Origin: Ashinkailepas kermadecensis | Lineage: Eukaryota; Arthropoda; Thecostraca; Neolepadidae | Assembly: GCA_034440615.1 (NCBI GenBank) | Contig: JAOTOM010004388.1 | Span: forward strand, 83,501 to 147,500 | Reading direction: 5' to 3' | Length of the DNA stretch: 64,000 bases | Part shown: in pieces, positions 1 through 12,462 of the stretch | Numbering within the stretch: position 1 is the stretch's first letter | Layout of the letters: each line of letters opens with the position of its first letter | Notes under the pieces: model-generated | Databases searched by the model: none | Seen by the model: the letters and a program-made list of their open reading frames with translations, nothing else | What the model was told of the DNA's origin: nothing | Translations under genes and position numbers: made by a program

Positions 1-247
1 TAATGAAAATTATAGAAAAATAAGAAAAATGAAGCACGTGAAGTTTTTGCCGCGGTTGCGGCACTATATCACCAATTGCCAGGAATCTGCTAGATTTGGA
101 ATATTCTACTATAGGATTCTATAATCCGCCAGATGTCCACCACATTCTAGTATAATATCGCATATTCTAGCATATGACGTCACCAAGGCACAGATATACT
201 ATATCTTTGAATTAAACTTGGGTGTACCCGTTCTTTAATATACTCTG
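1..247. repeat. Direct repeat, copy 1 of 2
   Basis: This segment recurs in the same orientation at 7260-7508 with only scattered differences. It continues leftward out of the window, so its true left end is unknown. It contains a TGACGTCA site at about 175-182. The match stops at the shared TATACTCTG, where this copy runs into an inverted-repeat end. It has no open reading frame I recognise. It could be part of a larger dispersed repeat, or one of a pair of LTRs about 7.26 kb apart, but LTR ends were not found. Confidence 0.85.
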
Positions 248-303
248 GGCCCTGTTCACGGGGCTTGCGGCTGTCTGCGTTCGCTGCGGCTCTCGCGGTC
301 AAA
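245..303 (+). repeat. Inverted repeat end, left arm (GGGCCCTGTTCACGG)
   Basis: The segment begins GGGCCCTGTTCACGG and runs through GCTGCGGCTCTCGCGGTCAAA. Its reverse complement is present at 6694-6740 with few mismatches. The pair could be the ends of a TIR element of about 6.5 kb, or two separate elements of one family in opposite orientation. No TSD supports the single-element reading. Confidence 0.6.
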
Positions 304-1259
304 GGGGTGGAGCTTAGCTGTGACCAATCAGCAGTGAGCAGGATGACGTCACGTTGTCTGCGGCCGCCGCGGTTCCTGCGATCGCTGTACCACCAACCGC
401 AGCGGCCGCAAGATTGAGGAGGCTCATCTTGGCGCAATGGTGCGTAATTATGCGCTGTTGAAAGATGGGTTGAGTCGGGGCCTTCCAATATCGTTTGGCA
501 ACCGGTGACGTCACATGGGCTGGACAATTGCTCAGTCCCGTAGGCGCTCCAGCCAAACTTCCGTGTTTTCCACACGTCATTTTCTACCTTAAATACCGTC
601 AAAATTGGACAAGATCGGGTTCATTTGAAAGCTTGAAGAATCTTGTCCATGAGTATGAGTCTTATTTTTCCCTAACACTACGACTTCTTGCTTGGACCCG
701 CGCTGACTGCATTCATGTCAAGCGCCACAGGAATCGCGCGGTGCCACGGGTAGTAGCAGTATGATGAGACAGGCCAACTGAAGATCACGGCTGGGAAGGA
801 GGGGTAGGAGCAAGTAAGAGATGACTGTTCCAACATAATTCCTCTCCACTCGGTGCAAGAGCGTAAACAAGGGTGGGGGTACCGGGGGGGGGGGACATGT
901 GCCTCCCATGGGAATGTGGTACCCCTCCGGCCAGGAAAAGGCGCCAACATTATATTTAGGCTACCGGCGGAGGTACCGATACTGGTTGGAATGTCACGCC
1001 CTTATGACCAATGTGGAGATACGGAACCTGCAGCTGGTTTTCAGGATTGTTTTCATTTTGCATTCATATGCGCCTAGACCAGAGGTGCTCTTTGATATAA
1101 TTTTGAGGAGTAAATGCCACTCAGTGTTGGCTCTGTCCCCCAATAATTGAGACTTTTAACATTGGGTACCATAGAACATGCATCCAATCGATGTCGGGCT
1201 TCCCATTAATTTCATGTATTTTCCACCCAATAATCCATAGTGTAATAATCAATAATATA

Positions 1260-1261
<2 letters not shown>
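304..1261. other. No gene recognised
   Basis: The stretch has a GC-rich start with TGACGTCA sites near 343 and 506, then ordinary unique-looking sequence with poly-G tracts near 886. Short open frames occur on both strands but none resembles a known protein. Confidence 0.5.
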
Positions 1262-1618
<357 letters not shown>

Positions 1619-1741
1619 GCCGGCCATTTCGGAAGCATTTGAAAAGGAGGGAGAGGGTTTGAATCCACTGACTTCGGAACGATGGTGATAGGTTTGGCAC
1701 CTTGCAGCGCCAAATTAAGTTGTTCCTACTCATCATAGCAT

Positions 1742-1862
1742 ACAATAATAATGGGTACTTATGAAAAATACTGGTCCAAATCCGGCGACCATTTGTATGA
1801 GTGTTGCTTGAGCCACCTCGAAATCCGTTTGCCCCCACATGCAAATACTAGGTACGCCACTG
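1742..1862 (+). mobile_element. hAT-like element fragment with right TIR
   Basis: The fragment ends in CTAGGTACGCCACTG at 1848-1862, the reverse complement of a CAGTGGCGTACCTAG-type hAT terminus. The preceding 100 bases resemble 15860-15986 (CCAAATCCGG and CGAAATCCGTT blocks followed by the same end). No left terminus was found, so the copy is truncated. Confidence 0.65.
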
Positions 1863-2754
1863 TCCACGCTACTCTATCTGGGATATGTGAACTTTGAGCC
1901 TTAATCGCTGATAGGGGCTTAGACCTCCAATATAAAGTCCAGCCCATGAAATATAGGTGTTTCTGTTGTTGGGGAAGGGAAGGTGGTGTGAACTGTAGGG
2001 GCAGTTCCTCCCAGAACCTCAAAACACTGCAGCTTAAAGCTGTGGATTTTTTGGTTTTTCAAGCAAACATTTGGAGACATCTGGACAAAAAGCTTGACTT
2101 TTCCCCTGCACCAGCCTTGAAGGCCTGTCGATAGCACTGACAATGGGTGTATCCCAGAATAAGACCACAAGGTGACCAACCCCCTCCCTGAACTGATAGC
2201 ACTTCAACTGAAATTGACCTGAAATTGAATATCCAGTGCACGGAATCTTATAATATTGGCATGAATACACACAGACATGTTTCAACCCCCTATCCACACC
2301 ATTTTAAAATACTAGAAGATCACACATATAATTAATGCTGTTCTCCAATATTACTACCAGGTATTCCTACCAAATCCTGAAATTATTTGCTATCTAAGAA
2401 AAAATTGCACCTTACTTGTCATAAAAAGAGATGGCTTAGTGCTTCATTCACCTTTTTAGGCATGCATGGCCACACATCCTCTTCTTAATAGCATCCTTTG
2501 CACTGCAGTTGGTCCAATTTGTATCCCAAGTGCACTCAGTGTGCCTTTTCCATTAGGGATCATGGGTCTCTGTGAACCAGCTGATGTACACAGTGCACCC
2601 CAAGTTACTAAGATTTACAGTCTAGGATGTGACCATGCAGAAAGAATGCTCCAATGCACATGCACTCAATTAAGAAAATGGCATTAATCGTACATGGTAA
2701 TTTGCAAGCAAATTGAGTTGACAAAAGCATCATAGATGGAAATCAGGATATTTC
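1863..2754. other. No gene recognised
   Basis: AT-rich, apparently unique sequence. Short frames on both strands show no recognisable domain. Confidence 0.4.
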
Positions 2755-3000
2755 CATCGAAAGGTTAGGATAGGCTAGGTTAGGTTATGCTGCATTTGTA
2801 AAACATTATTTGTATGCTATGCTACCTAAATAAAAGCCCATTTTTGGTGTTATTTTGTTCGCAACCTGAAAGTGAGCATTTGCACAGAAAATGAGTGATC
2901 CCATCATCTTAGTCACCTTTATAAACATTGCATTGGAATGATAAATTCCAAGGTTTCATAAAACACATTAAAGCATAAATTTACCGGTAAGCCCAGGTCA
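2755..3000 (+). repeat. GGTTAGG-associated dispersed repeat, copy 1
   Basis: A run of GGTTAGG and GGCTAGG motifs is followed by a conserved block. That block contains TTTTTGGTGTTATTTTG, a GAAAATGAGTGAT segment, ATAAACATTGCAT and an AAATTTACC end. The same order recurs near 4440-4870, 14780-15270, 22395-22620 and 36180-36690. It appears to be non-coding. Confidence 0.7.
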
Positions 3001-3689
3001 TATTTGGCAAATCCAGCCATGGTTTCAATTTCAATTCGTGAAATTTTAAGGGTTATGAACGGTAACAGGTTGAGGGTTGTTGTATCCTATGAATTGAGGA
3101 AATGCTGCACCAAACTTAAGAGAATGTTCAATAACCTAGGAATCTAACGAATATTCATCAGCCACATATTTCAATTTCCCATGCCAACAATCAGAAACAC
3201 TGTATGCCCAACCACAACAACACTTGGATGTCTTCGCTGCGCCACAGATGAATCTTAGCCAGGTTTTAAAGCGTATTTGGAATGTTTACGTGACGTCATC
3301 GTAGATACCAAAATCCTGGTAGATTGTACGAGAAATCTCGCATATTCCTGCTTACGTCACTAGGGCTGAAACTAGAAAACCTACTAGATTCCGTTGTACC
3401 CTTTAGTATTAGTACCCAGGGTTGAGTAGTTCACTGTGATATGTATGATTGATTGATATCATTTTGTGCAGTGCACCAAGTAGTGGAATTTTCTGGTGTA
3501 TGCAAAAAATGTAGGTGGTGCTTTTCCATGGCATTGTGGTTTCTGGTGGTGCTTTCCATGCATCTGTATAGACACCAATAGTGAGTGTGAAAGCTAGGTG
3601 TTGTTCAGCCATTTCTATATGTGGCACTGAAGCACCAACTGTAATTGAAACTCCACCAGGTGTCAGGATTAGTAAAACAGCTGTTTCTG
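3001..3689. other. No gene; weak relative of the 1-247 repeat near 3285-3400
   Basis: Most of this stretch is unassigned. About 3285-3400 contains TGACGTCA, CGCATATTCCTGC and ACTAGATTCCG-type blocks reminiscent of the 1-247 repeat, so it may be a diverged copy. The similarity is weak and judged by eye. Confidence 0.35.
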
Positions 3690-4080
3690 GATGTTTGGCG
3701 TCCAGAATATTAAGAAAGAACATAGAATCAAGAAAGAAGATGTTCTTTCACTTTACCCATCTGTATGTTGAATGGTGTGTAGTGTTGTGTTTTAAGGTAT
3801 TCAAGAAGCAAGGTTTGCACACATTTTACCTCCATAAAGCAAGCAAAGGGGTAGATAAGGCAGTAAATTTGTTCTTCAAGGTAATTTTTCAATTCCTCGA
3901 ATTTTTCCAATGCAATGCTTGTGAATGTAGTTGACATGTGACCATTGATTTTCTCTGCAATTGAAAAATTCCTTTCAGTTGGCAGGCAAAATAACACCAA
4001 AAATATGGCATTGAATTGGGTAATATAGCATGGCATATGCTCCAATTTTGTTTTCAATCTGACAACCCAACCTACCTAGC
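3690..4080 (-). repeat. Probable reverse-oriented GGTTAGG-associated repeat
   Basis: An open frame of about 109 codons on the minus strand (4057-3728) includes LVLFCLPTERNF. This parallels the translation of the dispersed repeat at 15116 (VLLCLPTEKV). The TTTACCTCCATAAAGCAAGC block seen at 36210 also occurs here. The frame is therefore more likely a repeat-derived coincidence than a host gene, though a small conserved peptide cannot be excluded. Confidence 0.4.
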
Positions 4081-4185
4081 TGAACCTCCAGTGCTAGCCA
4101 ACCTAGCTGAACCTCGCATATAAGAAAATCAAAATATACAAATGTTACCTAGCCTGACCACCTGGACCTAGCTACCTAACCATAA

Positions 4186-4340
4186 GGGATGAGTAGTCTA
4201 GGTGTAAGTTATCCATCTCACAATCAAAAGATTGTGGGTTTGAGTCTTGCCTGTTGCTACTCTTTGCCCGAGGCCAATCAGTGTGAGAGATTGGTGATGT
4301 TACATAACTTGATGGTTGAAGTGTTGTAAAACCAATAACC
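4186..4340 (+). mobile_element. tRNA-derived SINE, family 1, old copy
   Basis: The tRNA-like head has an A box (AGTAGTCTAGGTG) and a B box (GGGTTTGAGTC). It is followed by a body with CCAATCAGTGTGAGAGATTGG and ends TAAAACCAATAACC. CpG positions have decayed to TG/CA compared with the copies at 40419 and 56164, so it is old. No clear TSD. Confidence 0.88.
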
Positions 4341-4439
4341 AACTACCTAATGATGACAAAAACAAGTATCTCCATTTTTCAAAAAGGAAGCATGTCCAAA
4401 TTACAAAACACTTGTACTGCTAACTAACCAACCAACTGA

Positions 4440-4870
4440 CATACATGATTGCTTTATGGAGGTAAAATTTGTATAAAAATTTGTCTTGTGAATACCCTAA
4501 ATAAAGCACAATATTATCAATTAGGCTAGGTTTGTTTAGGTTGGATTCTGTTCTTTTAAGTTCAAATCGTGAAAAGAAATAATTTGTCCAAATTGTGGAT
4601 TCCATAAAACTAAGATTTGGTTAGGTTATGTTATGTCATGTTATAGTTTACCTCATTTGGTGTGCTATGTAATGCTTAACCCATAGCCACTTTTTGGTGT
4701 TTTTTTTCCTTGCCAACCAAAAACTGAGCACTTGTAAAGGAAATGATCACAATGGTCACATCATCTTAATTGCATTCATAAATGGCATTGGGAAAAATTG
4801 CCTTTTATCCCTGAAGCACAAATTTACTATGATATTTGATATCATAGTAAATCATAGTAAACTGCTCTGT
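4440..4870 (+). repeat. GGTTAGG-associated dispersed repeat, copy 2
   Basis: It contains GGTTAGGTTATG and the TTTTTGGTGTTTTTTT, AAATGATCAC, CATAAATGGCATTGG and AAATTTAC blocks in the family order. At 4823-4851 it holds a hairpin with perfect 12-bp arms (TTTACTATGATA / TATCATAGTAAA) around a 5-bp spacer. Confidence 0.65.
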
Positions 4871-6060
4871 GACAGGGCTCAAAATTTGTCAGAAAGTATG
4901 CACTAAACTCCTGAAGTTGAGGGTTTGAATACAAAATATCTTCCTTGTTTGATTACAAATTATATTCATCTCAACTACCATAATTAGAAAGTATGGCACT
5001 GATATATCAGCACAAATTAGAAAGAAAATGGACTAGACTTGTTGAAGCTGACCTAGTAACCTCTTTCCCTGCCATTTATTTGGGGGATTCACATAAAAGC
5101 AAGGTACCTATTTTACTATATAATATCACTCCTCATCTTCAATATAGCAGATCATACTGACTCCTTTTGTCATGTAATAATATTACATGACCAAACATCA
5201 CTACACCAGTAGGTTTTATGTGATCCACCATCAGTAGGCTTGAGCAGGTTAGACTAAATTAACCTAGGTTGGACAAAACTTTCGGGATGGTCAACATATA
5301 AATGTGTATATCTCTACATGATCATAGCACAACTGAGCACAGCAAAATAAGCAATGCAACCAAATAAGCAAGATAGCAGCATAGGCAATCTAGGTGCAAA
5401 GGAGCATGCACTGTTCCTATGCAATTTGGATGGTATGATCATCTACTTGAAATTTGTCCATGGATTGCTCACTGGTGCCATTGCTTCTGCAGAGATATAA
5501 GAGAAGAGATATAACCAAGGAATAATTAAAACATTGAACAGATTGTGCAGAAAAGGGCCCCAGGAAATGAAAAAGTCCACCCTGTTGTCTGGCGAGGGCT
5601 GTAAACACAGGTGTTGATATCTGAAAATTATTGGGCAGGACCCAATACATACAGGCAATGGCAAGCCCAAATTGATTGGGCAGGAGGGGTACACTCCATA
5701 GTCACATGTTAAAAGTTTAAATGGTTAGGAGCAAAATCACCATTCAGGGGGCACTGGCCCCTCAAAAGTATATAAACAACACCCCTAGCTGTGAAGGAAA
5801 GAGGACATGCCTCAGAGCTGAAATGGGCTGTCTGAACTGGAAAGGGCTGTACATCGATCTATTCTTCAATAATAGAAGCACCAAAATAAAGCAAATAACA
5901 GACAGAAAGCACAAACCTAAGTCATAAAGTGATCAGACTTAATTAGAGCCACAAGGGCCGATCCAGGTTAAGACCATAAAGGGAAGATACCATAACCCTG
6001 GCAAAAAGACACTCAGACTCCAACCAGCACCACATCCCTAATTTCTACCTCACATATACA
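4871..6060. other. No gene recognised
   Basis: AT-rich sequence with isolated CAGTAGGTTTTA words near 5206 that recur at 25313-25435. No coding signal recognised on either strand. Confidence 0.4.
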
Positions 6061-6324
6061 AACTGGCGGATCTAGCCCACCGGTTTGGGGGAGGGCAACT
6101 TTCGGTTTACGGCGTCAGCCTTCCCCTCCCCCTCCAGGGGGAGGGGAGGGGGAGGCTGACCAAACAATTATAACAAAATACCTTTAAAATTTTATATTAT
6201 TTCACCCGGAACACTATTTTTTTTACCTCAGCAAAGGTTACTGCATTTTAATTCAGTTTACTTTTGTTGGTTTGGGGGGGGTGAGGGGCCAAAAGACACT
6301 ATGCCCCCCCTGGATCCGCCAGTG
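6061..6324 (-). mobile_element. hAT-type miniature element (CACTGGCGGATC family), copy A1
   Basis: The 264-bp element is bounded by ACTGGCGGATCTAG and TGGATCCGCCAGTG and flanked by a perfect 8-bp TSD, CATATACA (6053-6060 and 6325-6332). Eight-base duplications are characteristic of hAT. It carries G/C-rich runs near both ends and no coding capacity. It is the inverse orientation of copy A2 at 11082. Confidence 0.93.
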
Positions 6325-6332
6325 CATATACA

Positions 6333-7259
6333 GTGATATTCGCCCGATTCCGTGCAACACATGTGGCTTGAGTGCCCTACCAATAATTTTCAGACTCCAT
6401 CCATGCCTCCTTTAAGGGGCCTGTATAGTTCACACCTACTTAGCATAAATCTCATCCCATCCACCACTACTTATAACTGAAAATAAGATTTTGAAGTCTA
6501 AAAAGAATCATTCAATCTATTTTTAAGCTTAATATTATAGGTATTTTACAATTCATCGGAGTCATCCACATATTTTCCGTTATAAATGTATGTCCTGCGC
6601 AAGATTTGACGCATGCTTTGACCGCGGCGGGCCGCGGCGGTGTTCAAGTGCGTCTCGCTACTGATGACGTTTCGGTGGTAGGCGGAGCCTATTTTGACCG
6701 CAGAGCCGCAGCGACCGCAGGCTCCGTGAACAGGGCCCTGGTCTATAGTGCCCACTTTTTTTGCCCGATGGACGATCTCCAGCACGGGGGGGGGGCAAGT
6801 TGTTCCGGGTCTGTGACGTACCCAAGGCGATACTCGGCAGCACTTTGCGTGCGTCTCAAGCCAAAATAGCCAATATTTTCCACGGCTTTACGCAGACAAT
6901 TTTTATTGTATGTAGGCAAATTTGGTACCATGCGAATACCTGAAGAATTATACATACGAATCCGGATCGTTTTTACTTGTATCACCCCGAAAAAGTATGT
7001 TTCCTTGCCGGTAAACCAGGACACTACCCAAAACCGGCCGGCCGACTCCCGGAGGGCGGGGCCTAAGTCGTTGCCATGACACCGGCTGGCTCTCAAGGCC
7101 AGTCGTGCGTCGAGCTTCGGCAGAAAAGGAAGCTGCTGTTAAATGAAATTGAACGTTCTTTCTCATTCTTTGTACTCTTTTTCATGTCATCCCTTGCTTT
7201 CTCGTGTCAGCTGAATACAGGAGAAAGCAAAGCATGCCATAGTACCATATGCTCTTTTC
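6333..7259. other. No gene; GC-rich patches and the right inverted-repeat arm
   Basis: The stretch contains the 6694-6740 inverted-repeat arm and GC-rich patches at 6620-6740 and 7030-7120. No frame resembles a known protein. Confidence 0.45.
6694..6740 (-). repeat. Inverted repeat end, right arm
   Basis: Reverse complement of 245-303, ending CCGTGAACAGGGCCCTG. The flanks do not show a matching duplication with the left arm. Confidence 0.6.
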
Positions 7260-7508
7260 TAATGAAAATTATAGAAAAGTAAGAAAAATGAAGCACGTGA
7301 AGTTTTTGCCGCGGTTGCGGCACTATATCACCAATTGCCAGGAATCTGCCAGATTTGGAATATTCTGCTATAGGATTCTATAATCCGCCAGATGTCCACC
7401 ACATTCTAGTAGAATATCGCATATTCTAGCTGTGACGTCACCAAGGCACAGTATATACTAGATCTGAGAATATACTAAACTTGGGTGTACCCGTTCTTTA
7501 ATATACTC
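7260..7508. repeat. Direct repeat, copy 2 of 2
   Basis: Near-identical to 1-247 in the same orientation, ending at the same TATACTCTG. Past this point the two copies share nothing. Confidence 0.85.
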
Positions 7509-7770
7509 TGCTCCAACATACCCTCGAGCTAATATCCTCTGCAAGCGAGGATTAAAACGGACCCAACTTCCTCACTATAGGAGGATAACAGGCGCAATAT
7601 CCTCCTATGCGAGGATGCTAGGGTACACGATATGGTAGTAAAAGAGGTGAGTTTACCAATAAATGGTCTTTTATTCCGTCGATGTATTTCCAAAAGAATG
7701 CATATATGTGCCGGTTGTATTCGCTGAAATTCATTAGATAAATATTAGTGCAGGTTAAAAGAAAGGACGC
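7509..7770. other. Short inverted motifs, no gene
   Basis: ATATCCTC and GAGGAT words recur in inverted orientation around 7528-7620 (for example TACCCT...ATCCTC against GAGGATGCTAGGGTA), giving a loose inverted repeat. No coding content. Confidence 0.4.
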
Positions 7771-8117
7771 GTGTATATCGACTCATGAGTCGATTTACAC
7801 ATGCCTGCTTCTCTGTGTAAAGCCACTCATGAGTCGATTTACACAGGGACCGTCGGCTGTGTATATCCACTCAGATCTGTCGTGATTTACACAGAAGCGC
7901 CGTCTGGTGTAAAACCACTCATGAGTCGATTTAAGAAGATGGCGCTGCCTGTGTATATCAACTCAGATATATCGTGATTTACACAGAGATGCTATGCTGG
8001 GTAAATGACGATGCATCGTGATTTGCATTGAAGTGCCGTTCGGTGTAAACCACTCGCGGTCGATTTAAGATGGTGGCGCTGCCTGTGTAAATCAACTCAG
8101 ATTGTCGTGATGTGCAC
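7771..8117. repeat. Array of eight near-palindromes with short spacers
   Basis: Eight units of about 28-34 bp start near 7771, 7815, 7859, 7907, 7951, 7999, 8043 and 8085. Each reads GTGTAWATCNACTCA then a variable centre then a GATTTACAC-like end. Unit 1 is a near-perfect 30-bp palindrome around TCATGA. Spacers of about 14-18 bp are related to one another (AGATGGCGCTGCCT, AGAAGCGCCGTCTG). Centres alternate between TCATGAG and TCAGATCTGTCGTG types. It is a eukaryotic tandem satellite of inverted repeats. Its function is unknown. Confidence 0.9.
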
Positions 8118-8442
8118 GGGCTGGCGTGCGACTTCGCATATTTTTGTGGAGGTATTGAGTACCCTGACAGTCCCCCCCCCCCCCAATAATTTGAGCGTTT
8201 TGCATGGGATCACATGAAATGGATTCAGGGAGGGATCCAACAGCTGGGCGTGGTGGAAATAAAAATGTTTCTCCCATTTCCAAATAAAAGTCATCAGATC
8301 TGAACGGCTAGTCATTGAGACTCTGAACCAATATGTATGTCATCAAATGTTCTTAGATTTCGACAAAATGACATTTTAGGGCGCAATTTCGACACAAATT
8401 TTCATCCAAAAGGGGGGGGCAAGACCTAGTTATCCCTCCTTT
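8118..8442. other. No gene; poly-C tract
   Basis: Contains a C-rich run near 8171-8184 and unassigned sequence up to a hAT-type end. Confidence 0.4.
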
Positions 8443-8455
8443 CGATCCGCCAGTG
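8443..8455. mobile_element. Isolated CACTGGCGGATC-type terminus
   Basis: CGATCCGCCAGTG matches the right terminus of the hAT-type miniature family. It is preceded by a G-rich run like those next to the termini of other copies. No left end or TSD was found. Confidence 0.5.
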
Positions 8456-11081
8456 AATAGGTCCCCACGGCCCTCCAAATTACCTTCATATATACCCCTT
8501 CAACCGATAATTTTGCCAAGAGTTCGCGGTGTTTTGGCATGCGTCCCCATGAGCATCGCCCCGCCAGGTTGGCCCGTACAGCATGTGTGGAGTAACGCAT
8601 GGCGGTTGAGGATTTCGACTCAGAACGGGACTGGCGAAGTAATCAGAAACCCAGGACTGGAGTCATCATGTGGTATGGGGCAGCGGTGTCACGCAGACGC
8701 ACAGTGAAACCGGTGGTGTCAAGAGGATGGTACCGACCATGTCATAGGAACGATGGGACGGGTATGGTGGTGTTATTAGCATAAAGCTGAGCAATACTAT
8801 CCACGGGCTTCGATTTCTGAAGGTTACTGGGAGGAGGGCACAATGCACGAAAGCAATGGACAGGCCAAATGGATGGGGGGGGGGGGGGCAAGCTCCATAT
8901 GGCGCCATGTTAAAGGTTTCCATTACTGGGGGAAAACCAACATGGGGGACTTGCCCCCTCAAAGGTATATAGAACAGCATGGTGCCAGGGAGATCGAATG
9001 GACTAGTTGCAGGTTGTGAGATATGCACACCAAACGAAAGAGTGAGTTCTAATTCGGACAATAATGGGTGCATCACCATTCATCAAACAACCGTTTTCTC
9101 AAAATTTACAAAGAAAAGGTTTTGCGACCGTAGGTACTCCCTGCCGATGACGTCACAGTTTGGGAATGCCGCCATTACGGTCCGTTGCGGCGTTGGTTTA
9201 GTGCGGTGTCGTGGGGACGCTAGTTGGTAATGTTCCATTAGCGGTGGATTTATTGGCGAAATATGGGTTTCTTGAGTCGGTATACATGCACACCAGTATT
9301 CTTGTTAGTTTAAAGGGTAAAATATCAGTGCAATGCTGAAAACTTACGGGTGTATGCATAGGTAATCGACGTGCGCCATTGTTCGTATTCGTGTGATATC
9401 TGAGTGCATTTTATCCTTCGACCAGTTTGATTTATGACCGATATTCGGTTGAGTTAAATAAGGCTAGAAATGATACATAAAACATGTTAGGTTTTGTAAC
9501 CAATCTTATTTGTGCCTGTAACAACCCTGCTAAGGTATTATATTATGTCCTGTACATTCTAGTGTTTGGGTACAATCTCTAGCAACATGTGAAATATCTG
9601 CCAAGTGAATACCTGCCAAAGTGGTTAGCCTGATGAGAAACTATTAATGCTTCTTTGTATTGTTTTATTTCTACACTGAGTTCTGGGGGGGGGGGTGAGG
9701 AGGTCCCCTTCCAGAAGTCACTTCCCCATCCCCCCCCCCCCTCCAGGAACCACTTGGTCCCAAATTCCTGATGCCAGGCCCCCTGGGACAGGAGGCCCTC
9801 TGATGACATAGGAGGCTCCTAAGCTGAGTTGGCCCCCCTGGGTGAAATCATGTAAATGGCCGTGTGTAACCCTATTTCATTTAGGATGCTATTGTTCTTG
9901 GAGTCATTTCTTCTGATTTTGGAGCAAATATCTGGTTTCGTGGTATTTTACCTTTAGTTGTGGACATCTTCAACTCACTTTATAGCATCTGAGGATTGTA
10001 CCCTCTTTTCCTAACAGTTGGAGAAAAGGGCAGTAGTTGGGGCAAATTATGCTTGCTTTGGACTTTTTGTGTCACACTTTGTGGTAAACTTTCCATGTTG
10101 GCGACAATCTGCTTAAAATGCAGGCCCTGGTAATAGTTGAGGAGTACCCAGTGAATATGCACTTGTGAGGACAAGGGTGTACCCAGAAAATTTACAGGAG
10201 GGTGAGCATCTGAGAGTGGTGCTGTCTCAACCTGGGACTGGTGTGGATCCAGGGGGCACTGGGGCACGCCCCCCCCCCCATGAGCCTGCTAATCACATCT
10301 GAAGATGTTGTGCTCGGCAGTTGCACCCAAGTTGCATTGTTTCAGATTTTTGTGAACCCCCCCAAAAAAAAAAAAAAAAACAAAAAAAAAAAGAAGACAA
10401 AACAGAGTGCTATGTAATGCTGAACCCAACCCCCTCCACCCTATGTAATGCTAGAACACACTGATCACCCCCCCCCCAAACTAGGTACTAGTGTTACATA
10501 ATATATGGGCAGCCTCTTAGCATAGATGCAGGAATGGGGGTAGAGGTGCATGCACCCCCTGACTTTGGGGTGTTTAAACATTAAACCTATGACATTGACT
10601 GGAAGGGATTGGAAAAAAGAGTGGCATACCCCTACTCCCCCCACCGTTTAAGATAGTTCCTACACTCTGGCTGGTTCGATGGAGTTTTTCTTTACCGATC
10701 ATAATTTATTCCGATGTGGCAACTTGTGTGCTGCCTGCTCATACCCCCTACCCATTTTTACCTGTTTTCTACATGAATGTTAATATCCTTTTGAAACTGA
10801 AACAGTTCCCCATGATGTATTGTGCCTATGCTGTGTACGAATTTGTGCGCCACATTCGTGTCTAGTCCATGAGTAGCTGAGCACCAAACTACGTAGGAAA
10901 AGGGTACTTAGGTGGGAGCCAGCCGATGCCTACACATGCCTCTGAAAATGTGAAGACGTCAATAATTTGGAAAATAACCCAATCCCATGTCTTTGTCAAG
11001 TCAGATCCGTATACTCACATCAAAATGATCTCCGCAGCACGATGCTGTCTTGTTTATCGGGTCATTTCTCCTTACCACTTT
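8456..11081. other. Repeat-rich, no gene recognised
   Basis: G and C homopolymer runs occur near 8877, 9687, 9730 and 10270, and a poly-A tract near 10365-10392. A segment at 8860-8965 with CCCCTCAAAGGTATATA resembles 5650-5770 and is probably another decayed miniature element. No coding frame is credible. Confidence 0.4.
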
Positions 11082-11394
11082 CACTGGCGGATCCAGGGGG
11101 AGGGGGGACACTCGGGCCATGCCCCCCCCCAAGCGCTTCAAGGGGGGGGGCATAGTGTCTTTTTGCCCCCCCCCCCACCCAAACCAACAAAAGTAAACTG
11201 AATTAAAATGCAGTAACCTTTGCTGAGGTTAAAAAATAGCGTTCCGGGTGAAATAATCTCCAATTTTAAAAGTATTTTGTTATAATTGTTTGGTCATCCT
11301 CCCCTCCCCCTCCCCCCGGGAGAGGGAGGGGGAGGCTGACGCCGTAAACCGAAAGTTGCCCCCCCCCCAAACCGGTGAGCTAGATCCGCCAGTG
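11082..11394 (+). mobile_element. hAT-type miniature element, copy A2 (full length)
   Basis: The 313-bp element runs from CACTGGCGGATCCAG to CTAGATCCGCCAGTG, with a perfect 8-bp TSD ACCACTTT (11074-11081 and 11395-11402). Internal landmarks are AAGCGCTTCAA, CATAGTGTCTTTT, AACCAACAAAAGTAAACT, CCTTTGCTGAGG and GACGCCGTAAACCGAAAG. It is non-coding and best read as non-autonomous hAT. Confidence 0.95.
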
Positions 11395-11402
11395 ACCACT
11401 TT

Positions 11403-12462
11403 GCAACAGAGCTTTCTCCTTTTGCGATCACTAGGAACGAAGGCAAACAGTTTTTCTGGTGTAGTAATTGTTGTGTTGGTGCACTTAGGAACGAAACAAT
11501 ATCGGAAATATCCACCTTACGTGTGCCAACCCCTGGACGGAAATGCAACACTAGGTGCCCCAATCCTGGGCAGAAATAGCACTAAGAGCAGTGGAATGAA
11601 AATATTAATAAAAGTAAACTAAAAACAGCTCTTCTTGAAGGCAAACATGGTAGTTATGTGGTATTAACATAGAAACCCTGAACACAAATCAGAAAAAGGC
11701 TTGTTCAAGCTTACCTGCCAACTTCTTCAACTACTGTTCCTTTGGGAATTAAATATCAGCAAGCTATTTATTCACTATTTAAAATCACACCAATCTGCAG
11801 ATACATCAGAAGATGCGAAGTACAAAAAAACGAATCAGTACGACATCACATGAGATTGGCCTCCGGATTAAACACTGCGCGCAATTGCACCACAAATGTC
11901 TCACCTCCGTCACATTTGTCGACCGCAATCGCAAATTTAGACTTCAGGCGCTGGGATTTCTGTAACTGGATTTTTTTTCTTTGGATGTTACGATTTTGGA
12001 TGTTCTGAGGAACGCCCATCACGATTTGTGGCGCTTCATGCGCGCTACTGTCTATCAAGGCCGCGTTCTTTGTCACGTTCCGGCCAGGAATTCCGTGGAC
12101 TCTGACGTCATCTGTCGTTCTTTGTCCATTCCGCACGAATTCCGCGGCCAGATTTCGTGGATTCCCCGGGGAACGCGCGGACTGAAAAAAGCTGTCCAGC
12201 CCCGTTCTGTGCGGTTTCTTCCAAGATGGCGACGCACATTGGAAGTGATGTGCGGGCCAAGGAAGACATTGCAAATTCGCAAGTAAAGTTGTAGAGTGGA
12301 TTATGATTGGGCTAGATTGTGCGAAGATGTCACAAATAAATGCCATGTTCCCACCGGCGAGGGTTTTCCGTTGCAGTGTGGTCAAATCTCAACTGTTGAG
12401 GTGAAACAGCAGTAAGCTAGACACTACCTTCAGAAACTTCTTTTTCCGATTATTTGCATCTC
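11403..12462. other. No gene recognised
   Basis: Mixed composition with a TGACGTCA near 12101. An open frame of 179 codons on the minus strand (12385-11846) shows no recognisable domain, and I do not call it a gene. Confidence 0.35.

Noticed and set aside
2760..2795. Internal telomere array
   Set aside because: GGTTAGG words are few, irregular and part of a dispersed repeat, not a tandem TTAGG array.
7771..8117. CRISPR-like array (palindromic repeats with spacers)
   Set aside because: Spacers are similar to one another, repeats vary, and the surroundings are clearly eukaryotic with no cas genes.
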